The notes beneath the pieces are model-generated. The model did no database searches. It had not been told where the DNA came from and was given only the letters and a program-made list of their open reading frames with translations. Positions 22,084 to 26,802 of a stretch of DNA of 26,802 nt are shown piece by piece (within the stretch, counting starts at the first letter, position 1; each line of letters begins with the position of its first letter). The stretch lies in the NCBI GenBank assembly GCA_947587115.1, contig CANPXY010000010.1:1-26802 (forward strand), in the 5' to 3' direction. The translations under genes were made by a program, and so were the position numbers. Origin of the DNA: an uncultured Bacilli bacterium (GTDB taxonomy: Bacteria; Bacillota_I; Bacilli_A; RF39; UBA660).

Positions 22084-22686
22084 TCAATGTGATTGACACA
22101 GTTTGTAATTATTAAATGTTTGATGAAATATTTTATAAGTGATCGGATTGATCATGATTGTTTCAATAATTAAAGATGTAAAGACCAATTTGGTAACGAG
22201 TGTCTCTTTGAATAGAAGAATGATCACAATATAAACGATAGCACAAGCAATGGAACACATCTTTCTGATATGTCTTTTCTTCTGATTAGTAAGAGGTCTT
22301 TTAGGAGTATCTGCAGGAGCAAAGAAGATAAAACTAAAAAGACACAAAAGACAAACGCCAAACTGGACCTCATAAGAATAATGACTATGTAACACTAAAT
22401 AAGTAAGTCCAATAAAGACAAAGATAGAAAAGAATAAACAAGTTGAACTCTTATTCGCATGAAAGCCAAAAGCTGGATATCGAATGATATTAAAGATAAT
22501 CAAAACTAGAACTGTCTCTTTTAAAATACCAAGAAAAAAGGCCAAGAGTCCGATGATGATAAACTTAGTAATCGTAAGATAGATTCCTTCTAGCCCGTAT
22601 TTTAATTTTTCAATATCTTCTTCACTATAGGTAGAATTGTATTTGACAATCCACTTGATTGAATGATCTAGGAAAGCTTGCTTCAT
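22084..22686 (-). CDS. agrB: AgrB-type accessory gene regulator protease/exporter
   Basis: A 200-residue integral membrane cysteine endopeptidase that cleaves the AgrD tail and forms the thiolactone intermediate. The catalytic pair is His76 and Cys83 in RYPAFGFHANKSSTC, with the H-x6-C spacing of Staphylococcus AgrB (His77/Cys84). The downstream APADTPKRPL loop is also conserved. Four to six membrane helices are predicted from about residue 38 onward. GGTGAGGTGG precedes the ATG. It is followed after 62 nt by agrD on the same strand, so BD is one transcript facing agrAC. Confidence 0.94.
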   Translation of the reverse strand: MKQAFLDHSIKWIVKYNSTYSEEDIEKLKYGLEGIYLTITKFIIIGLLAFFLGILKETVLVLIIFNIIRYPAFGFHANKSSTCLFFSIFVFIGLTYLVLHSHYSYEVQFGVCLLCLFSFIFFAPADTPKRPLTNQKKRHIRKMCSIACAIVYIVIILLFKETLVTKLVFTSLIIETIMINPITYKIFHQTFNNYKLCQSH

Positions 22687-22717
22687 ACTACCACCTCACC
22701 AGCTTTATCCCCGCCAG

Positions 22718-22769
22718 ATGATAGTTTAACACAAAAAAAGCTTAAGAATAGAGAGTTTGTTCTAACGGT
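22718..22769 (-). promoter_or_regulatory. Candidate AgrA-controlled promoter of agrBD
   Basis: On the minus strand TATCAT (22718-22723) is a fair -10 and the -35 position, exactly 17 bp upstream, is CTTAAG (22741-22746), far from TTGACA. About one helical double-turn upstream is ACCGTTAGA (22761-22769), which matches 8 of 9 positions of the LytTR half-site ([TA][AC][CA]GTTN[AG][TG]). The ATTCTTAAG at -35 may be a weaker second copy, 20 bp away. A weak -35 overlapped by a LytTR repeat is the layout of agr P2/P3. Confidence 0.4.
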
Positions 22770-22877
22770 AAAAATAACACCTTAAAAATAAAAAGATAAA
22801 TAACAAAAATGAAAATGTAACCAAAAAATCCCTCCAAATAACATTTTAGGGAAATCGAAAACAAATAGTAAACATTA

Positions 22878-22886
22878 TGCTAGAAT
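22878..22886 (+). promoter_or_regulatory. Extended -10 promoter of the cold-shock gene
   Basis: TGC plus TAGAAT (22881-22886), no -35. The predicted 5' UTR is about 65 nt, long for this window and typical for csp genes whose leaders respond to cold. The rest of the 272-nt gap to agrB holds only the agrBD promoter and AT-rich sequence. Confidence 0.5.
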
Positions 22887-22958
22887 GGATATGCGCAAAA
22901 GTTGTACCCCAGTTAACTGAAAGAAGTGAGAATTATGAAGAAAAGAGGTGTGCTAGTG

Positions 22959-23177
22959 ATGCGAGGAAGAGTCAAATGGTTCAATAATGAAAAAGGCTAT
23001 GGATTTATTGAATATAAAGAAAACGAAGATATATTCGTTCATTACTCTGCAATCCAACAAGATGGTTACAAGACTATTTCAGAAGGTCAATTAGTGGAGT
23101 TTAATTTATTAGAAACTGCTAAAGGATATCAGGCTGTGAATGTGGTTGTAATTGAAGAACCAGCTACCGTAAAATAG
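22959..23177 (+). CDS. Cold-shock protein (CspA family)
   Basis: A 72-residue OB-fold RNA chaperone. RNP1 is KGYGFIEY (about residues 12-19) and RNP2 is DIFVHYSAI (about 24-32), following the N-terminal GRVKWFNNEK. The ATG at 22959 gives the canonical family start (MRGRVKWFN) with AGAGGTG 8 nt upstream; in-frame codons at 22926 (GTG) and 22935 (ATG) would add eleven or eight extra residues and cannot be fully excluded. It is a single-gene unit with its own promoter and terminator, lying between the agr locus and hpf. Confidence 0.93.
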   Translation: MRGRVKWFNNEKGYGFIEYKENEDIFVHYSAIQQDGYKTISEGQLVEFNLLETAKGYQAVNVVVIEEPATVK

Positions 23178-23189
23178 GTAGCTTTTTTC
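23162..23189 (+). terminator. Terminator of the cold-shock gene
   Basis: AGCTACC (23162-23168) and GGTAGCT (23177-23183) form a 7-bp stem with an 8-nt loop, followed by T's; the stop codon is within the structure. Confidence 0.88.
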
Positions 23190-23198
23190 TTTTCTAGA

Positions 23199-23207
23199 TG
23201 CTATAAT
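23199..23207 (+). promoter_or_regulatory. Extended -10 promoter of hpf
   Basis: TGC plus perfect TATAAT (23202-23207), no clear -35. Start predicted about 13 nt before the ATG, close to the GGAGATGAT ribosome binding site. Confidence 0.65.
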
Positions 23208-23226
23208 ATATATAGGAGATGATAAT

Positions 23227-23754
23227 ATGAATTTACTTATAAGAGGCGACAAAATCAAAGTTACAGAAGCGATGAATGACTATGTGGAAGAAAAGCTACA
23301 TAAGTTAGACAAATACATCGAAGATCATGCGAATACAAAAGCGACGGTCGTTGTCAAAATTAAAGATCATCGTCAAAAAGTAGAAGTGACGATTCCTCTT
23401 AAAAACTTTATTTTAAGAGCAGAAGAAGAGCAAGAGGATTTTTATGCAGCTGTCGATATCATCGTGGACAAACTAGAGCGACAAATTCGAAAAAACAAGA
23501 CAAAATTAGAGAACAGACAACCCAAGGTAAATCGTGATTTCATCTTTCAGGAGATGGAAGAGTTGGAAGAACCAGAAGAAAAGGTTGTCAAGAGGAAAAA
23601 AATTGAAGTGAAACCAATGGAGGAAGAAGAAGCAATATTACAGCTCGAATTACTTGGTCATCAGTTCTATCTATATAAGGATGCAACAACCAATCAGCCG
23701 ACCGTTATTTACAAACGAAAAGATGGAGGCTACGGAATTATTGAATCTGAATAA
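23227..23754 (+). CDS. hpf: Long-form ribosome hibernation promoting factor
   Basis: A 175-residue protein of the HPF-long class. The N-terminal S30AE domain (about 1-100) blocks tRNA and mRNA sites in idle 70S ribosomes: INLLIRGDKIKVTEAMNDYV-like start and AEEEQEDFYAAVDIIVDKLE. A charged linker leads to the C-terminal dimerisation domain, ILQLELLGHQFYLYKDATT...VIYKRKDGGYGIIE, which drives 100S formation. Position directly before secA is the same as yvyD-secA in B. subtilis. It has its own promoter and terminator. Confidence 0.95.
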   Translation: MNLLIRGDKIKVTEAMNDYVEEKLHKLDKYIEDHANTKATVVVKIKDHRQKVEVTIPLKNFILRAEEEQEDFYAAVDIIVDKLERQIRKNKTKLENRQPKVNRDFIFQEMEELEEPEEKVVKRKKIEVKPMEEEEAILQLELLGHQFYLYKDATTNQPTVIYKRKDGGYGIIESE

Positions 23755-23774
23755 AAGAGTGAAAACTCTTTTTC
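23753..23774 (+). terminator. Terminator of hpf
   Basis: AAAAGAGT (23753-23760), GAAA tetraloop, ACTCTTTT (23765-23772), then T's. Confidence 0.88.
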
Positions 23775-23804
23775 TTTATATAAAGGGAAGAAGGGAAGTT
23801 TAGA

Positions 23805-23853
23805 ACCCCTTAAAGAATGGGGCATAAGACGAAAAAACGCTTTTATTCTTATG
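23805..23853 (+). other. Two inverted repeats in the secA upstream region
   Basis: CCCC-TTAAAGAAT-GGGG lies at about 23805-23821. CATAAGA (from 23823) pairs with TCTTATG (to 23853) with a further AAAA/TTTT inside. Both are upstream of the predicted secA -10, so on DNA they could be protein sites; if transcription starts earlier they would be leader structures. Nothing else is seen between hpf and secA. Confidence 0.45.
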
Positions 23854-23860
23854 AATTTTT

Positions 23861-23869
23861 TGATAGAAT
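23861..23869 (+). promoter_or_regulatory. Extended -10 promoter of secA
   Basis: TGA plus TAGAAT (23864-23869), with a poor -35. Predicted start about 17 nt before the ATG. Confidence 0.5.
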
Positions 23870-23893
23870 AGTATTGTTAGAGGAGATGTTAAC

Positions 23894-26383
23894 ATGAGTA
23901 TATTTAGAAGCATATTCGATCACGAGTATAAAGAATTAAAAAAGTTTAGTGCCATCGCGGATAAAATAGAAGCGCTTGACGAAGAAATGCAAAGATTGAG
24001 CGATGAAGCATTGCGAGATAAGACCAGCGAATTTAAAGAACGTCTTGAAAACGGGGAGACATTAGAAGACATTTTGCCAGAAGCTTTTGCTGTGGCAAGA
24101 GAAGCTGCTTTTCGTGTCATTGGGGAAAAGCCATTCTATGTGCAACTTCTAGGAGCGATTGCCATCCACTATGGAAATATCGCCGAGATGAAAACTGGTG
24201 AAGGAAAAACTTTGACGAGTGTTCTTCCTGCTTATCTTAATGCACTTACCGGTAAAGGTGTACACATCGTTACAGTCAATGAATATTTGGCAACCCGTGA
24301 TGCCGAATGGATGGGAGGAATCCATCGTTTTCTTGGCCTTACAGTTGGTGTAAACCAAAGAGAATTAAGTCCTAAAGAAAAGCAAGAACAATATAATTGC
24401 GATATTTTATATACGACCAACAACGAAGTTGGATTTGATTATTTGCGTGATAACATGGTCGTTCGTAAAGAGGATCGTGTGCAACGTGGACTAAATTTTG
24501 CCATTATCGATGAAGTAGACTCTGTTTTGATCGATGAAGCCAGAACGCCGCTCATCATTTCAGGTGGACAGATGCAAAGTGCCAATCTTTATATTGAAGC
24601 CGATCGCTTTGCGAAATCTTTAAAAGAAGAACAAGACTTCATCTATGATGAAAAGACCAAGAGCGTCAATTTGACTGATGAAGGAAATAAAAAAGCAGAA
24701 AAAGCTTTCCATGTCGATAACTTATATGATGTGAATCAGACAACACTAGTACACTACATCAATCAAGCTTTAAAAGCCAATTATTCCATGCGTCGTGATG
24801 TAGATTACGTCGTTCAAGACGGAGAAGTGATCATTGTCGACCAGTTCACTGGACGTCTTATGAAAGGACGTGCCTATAGTGATGGACTTCATCAAGCGAT
24901 CGAAGCTAAAGAGAGTGTCAAGATCAACCAAGAAACAAAGACGCTGGCTACGATCACTTTCCAGAACTTATTTAGAATGTATAAAAAACTTTCCGGTATG
25001 ACTGGTACTGCTAAAACAGAAGAAGAAGAGTTTAGAAATATCTATAATATGTATGTAATTACGATTCCAACGAACAAAGAAGTAATTCGTATCGATGCAC
25101 CAGATCTAGTGTATGCGACCAAAGAAGCAAAATACAAAGCGATCATTCAAGAGATCAAAGATCGTTACAAGCGAGGACAGCCAGTTCTAGTAGGTACGAT
25201 TGCGATTGAAACGAGTGAATTGATCAGTCAATTATTAAAAAGAGAAAAAATTCCGCATGAAGTTTTGAATGCTAAAAATCATGCTCGTGAGGCAGAGATC
25301 ATCTCGAAAATTGGACAACATAAGTCTGTGACAATCGCCACCAATATGGCTGGACGTGGAACGGATATCAAATTGTCCGATGAAATCAGAGCTTTAGGAG
25401 GACTTTGTGTGATCGGAACAGAGCGCCATGAATCACGTCGTATCGACAATCAGTTGCGTGGCCGTTCTGGCCGTCAGGGAGATCCTGGTTTTACCCAGTT
25501 CTATGTATCTATGGAAGATGAATTGATGGTACGTTTTGGATCTGATCGAATTCGTACGATGATGCAGTCCCTTGGATTTGGTGATAATGCCATTCAAAGT
25601 AAAACATTCACAAGAGCCATTGGCTCTGCACAGACCAGAGTTGAAGGAAACAACTTCGATGTCCGTAAACAATTGTTACAGTACGACGATGTTATGAACA
25701 ACCAACGTGAGATTATGTATCAAAAACGAAATGAAATTTTGGATAGTGAATCAATTCATGAGACGGTTCGTAATACAATGCATAACCATATTGAAGACTT
25801 AGTTAAATCACATATTTTCCCAGAAGGTCATTTAACAGAAAAAGACTTAGAAGAGATTGCAGAATTTGCCAATGAAAACTTGTTGAAAAAAGATTTTAAA
25901 CAATCTGAAATCGAAAATAAGAGTGTGGAAGAAGTAATTTCTTATATTTATGATCGTGTAATCAAAGAATATGAAGAAAAAATCAAACAATTACCACCAG
26001 AAGTGGTTGATGAATTTGAAAAAGCGATCAGCCTTAGAGTAATAGACAATTATTGGATGGAACACATTAATACGATGTCTCATTTACGTGAAGGAATTCA
26101 TCTTCGCAGCTATGCCCAAGAAGATCCATTACGTGCTTATACCATGGAAGGCTTTGAACTATTTGATAATATGCTTCAAAGAATCGACAAAGATATTGCG
26201 ATGTTCTTATTAAAAGCAGAAATCCGTCAAAACATCGAAAGAAAAGAAGTAGTAAAGAACAAAATTACAAATGAGGGAGAAGAAAAAGGCAAGAGAACTC
26301 CTAAAAAATCTACCAAAGTAGGTCGCAATGATCCATGCCCTTGTGGAAGTGGGAAGAAATACAAAAACTGTTGTGGTAAATAA
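23894..26383 (+). CDS. secA: Preprotein translocase ATPase SecA
   Basis: An 829-residue motor that drives proteins through SecYEG. Walker A is MKTGEGKTLTSVLPAYLNAL from residue 99 (Lys105), Walker B is DEVD at 206-209 in IDEVDSVLIDEARTPLIISG, and helicase motifs TNMAGRGTDIKL and QLRGRSGRQGDPG are present. The C-terminal zinc-binding SEC-C motif with Cys815, Cys817, Cys826 and Cys827 is complete, so SecB/ribosome/lipid contacts through this tail are possible. GAGGAGAT is the ribosome binding site. In many Bacilli prfB follows; here a mobile-element boundary does. Confidence 0.98.
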   Translation: MSIFRSIFDHEYKELKKFSAIADKIEALDEEMQRLSDEALRDKTSEFKERLENGETLEDILPEAFAVAREAAFRVIGEKPFYVQLLGAIAIHYGNIAEMKTGEGKTLTSVLPAYLNALTGKGVHIVTVNEYLATRDAEWMGGIHRFLGLTVGVNQRELSPKEKQEQYNCDILYTTNNEVGFDYLRDNMVVRKEDRVQRGLNFAIIDEVDSVLIDEARTPLIISGGQMQSANLYIEADRFAKSLKEEQDFIYDEKTKSVNLTDEGNKKAEKAFHVDNLYDVNQTTLVHYINQALKANYSMRRDVDYVVQDGEVIIVDQFTGRLMKGRAYSDGLHQAIEAKESVKINQETKTLATITFQNLFRMYKKLSGMTGTAKTEEEEFRNIYNMYVITIPTNKEVIRIDAPDLVYATKEAKYKAIIQEIKDRYKRGQPVLVGTIAIETSELISQLLKREKIPHEVLNAKNHAREAEIISKIGQHKSVTIATNMAGRGTDIKLSDEIRALGGLCVIGTERHESRRIDNQLRGRSGRQGDPGFTQFYVSMEDELMVRFGSDRIRTMMQSLGFGDNAIQSKTFTRAIGSAQTRVEGNNFDVRKQLLQYDDVMNNQREIMYQKRNEILDSESIHETVRNTMHNHIEDLVKSHIFPEGHLTEKDLEEIAEFANENLLKKDFKQSEIENKSVEEVISYIYDRVIKEYEEKIKQLPPEVVDEFEKAISLRVIDNYWMEHINTMSHLREGIHLRSYAQEDPLRAYTMEGFELFDNMLQRIDKDIAMFLLKAEIRQNIERKEVVKNKITNEGEEKGKRTPKKSTKVGRNDPCPCGSGKKYKNCCGK

Positions 26384-26393
26384 TCTCGCAAAC

Positions 26394-26410
26394 CCTTATA
26401 AAATAAGGAT
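26394..26410 (+). terminator. Weak terminator-like palindrome after secA
   Basis: CCTTAT (26394-26399), AAA, ATAAGG (26403-26408). The T-tract after it is short. It may be what is left of the native secA terminator, or part of an attachment-site core. Confidence 0.45.
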
Positions 26411-26436
26411 TTATGAAAAATTAAGAAAATAAGAAA

Positions 26437-26543
26437 TTTGTCCACAAAGGACGATTTGTCCACGATTTGTCCACGTAAATTTGAGTTCGTGGACAAAACT
26501 ACGAAAAAGCCCGTAATATTAAGGAAAAAACTACGTGGACAAA
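26437..26543. repeat. Iterated TTTGTCCAC / GTGGACAAA sites
   Basis: Three direct copies of TTTGTCCAC (26437-26445, 26455-26463, 26466-26474), the last two within an 11-bp tandem ATTTGTCCACG, are followed by two inverted copies GTGGACAAA (26489-26497, 26535-26543). A cluster of short direct and inverted sites beside an integrase gene suggests arm-type integrase or excisionase sites in an attachment region. Confidence 0.8.
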
Positions 26544-26560
26544 TTAGTGGATATAGTTTT

Positions 26561-26596
26561 AAAAATGTCAGCATTCAAAAATGTTGGCATTTTTCC
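26561..26596 (+). terminator. Strong terminator upstream of the integrase gene
   Basis: A 14-bp stem pairs 26561-26574 with 26581-26594 (two G-U pairs), with a 6-nt loop; the right arm ends in five T. It would insulate the integrase gene from secA read-through. Confidence 0.8.
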
Positions 26597-26632
26597 GTTT
26601 ACTAACAATTTTAGTAAAGGGAGAGATTTTTT

Positions 26633-26802
26633 ATGGTAAGCGTTAGAAAACGTGGAAAGGTATATGAATACCGATTTGAAGTTGCAACAGTTGATGGTGC
26701 GAGAAAATGGATAAGTAAGTCAGGTTATCCATCAAAGTCAGAAGCATTTAAGGAGGGTGCGAAAGCCTACAACGATTTTTATTACAACGGAACAAAAGTA
26801 CA
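26633..26802 (+). CDS. int: Tyrosine-recombinase integrase, N-terminal part (runs off the window)
   Basis: Fifty-six codons are visible, with no stop. MVSVRKRGKVYEYRFEVATV, then GARKWISKSGYPSKSEAFKEG and AKAYNDFYYNG match the N-terminal arm-DNA-binding domain (AP2-like, three-stranded sheet) of integrases from Bacillota phages and integrative conjugative elements. The catalytic domain is outside the window. GGGAGAG precedes the ATG by 7 nt. Together with the TTTGTCCAC repeats it marks the edge of an element inserted downstream of secA. Whether it is a prophage, ICE or satellite cannot be told. Confidence 0.85.
   Translation, partial: MVSVRKRGKVYEYRFEVATVDGARKWISKSGYPSKSEAFKEGAKAYNDFYYNGTKV

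Noticed and set aside
26437..26543. CRISPR array or replication iterons at the TTTGTCCAC repeats
   Set aside because: Units are 9-11 bp with irregular spacing and both orientations, with no uniform spacers and no rep or cas gene visible; an integrase attachment region fits better.
26227..26574. Minus-strand open frame of 115 codons at the end of secA
   Set aside because: It lies antisense to secA and over the repeat cluster, has no ribosome binding site and no family resemblance.

Overview
The window is a stretch of low-GC Gram-positive (Bacillota) chromosome. Strong AGGAGG/GAGGTG ribosome binding sites, many extended -10 (TGn) promoters, U-rich terminators and the gene content all fit this. 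TGA is used as a stop codon (alsT, pduL, prfA, agrB), so this is not a Mycoplasma-type code. Spore genes (gerQ, spoIIR, spoIIQ, spoIIID) show a spore-forming lineage or a recent descendant of one. The compact gene order resembles Bacillus subtilis neighbourhoods collapsed together, as might be expected in an Erysipelotrichia-like or other reduced Bacilli lineage. That placement is inference; no rRNA or tRNA is present to settle it.

Layout. 1-2.9 kb: end of walJ, rlmH, an AGCS sodium:amino-acid symporter and ung. 2.9-6.5 kb: lemA-like, gerQ and a class A penicillin-binding protein on the minus strand, with pduL on the plus strand between them. 6.6-10.8 kb: DUF1934 gene, rpoE (delta), prfA-prmC, spoIIR, an MntP/YtaF-type membrane protein and a small hydrophilic ORF. 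11.0-12.5 kb: a surface BspA-like leucine-rich-repeat protein with foreign-looking codon use. Its promoter has a run of ten G between -35 and -10, which looks like a phase-variation switch. 12.5-19.8 kb: fba-murA, SGNH hydrolase, rpmE, rpiB-DUF1146, spoIIQ, spoIIID, mbl and a tagO/wecA-type transferase.

19.8-22.7 kb holds a complete agr-type quorum-sensing locus. agrA and agrC run rightward; agrB and a 39-residue agrD run leftward, meeting at a bidirectional terminator. The agrBD promoter region carries candidate LytTR half-sites. 22.9-26.4 kb: cold-shock protein, hpf and secA.

After secA the context changes. Iterated TTTGTCCAC / GTGGACAAA repeats and a strong terminator precede the first 56 codons of a tyrosine-recombinase-type integrase. 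This is probably the left edge of an integrated element placed where prfB often follows secA.

The items most worth a second look are the poly-G promoter of the surface protein, the agr locus with its short AgrD, and the element boundary with its repeat cluster. Most of the remainder is conserved core machinery for peptidoglycan synthesis, translation termination, protein export and sporulation signalling.
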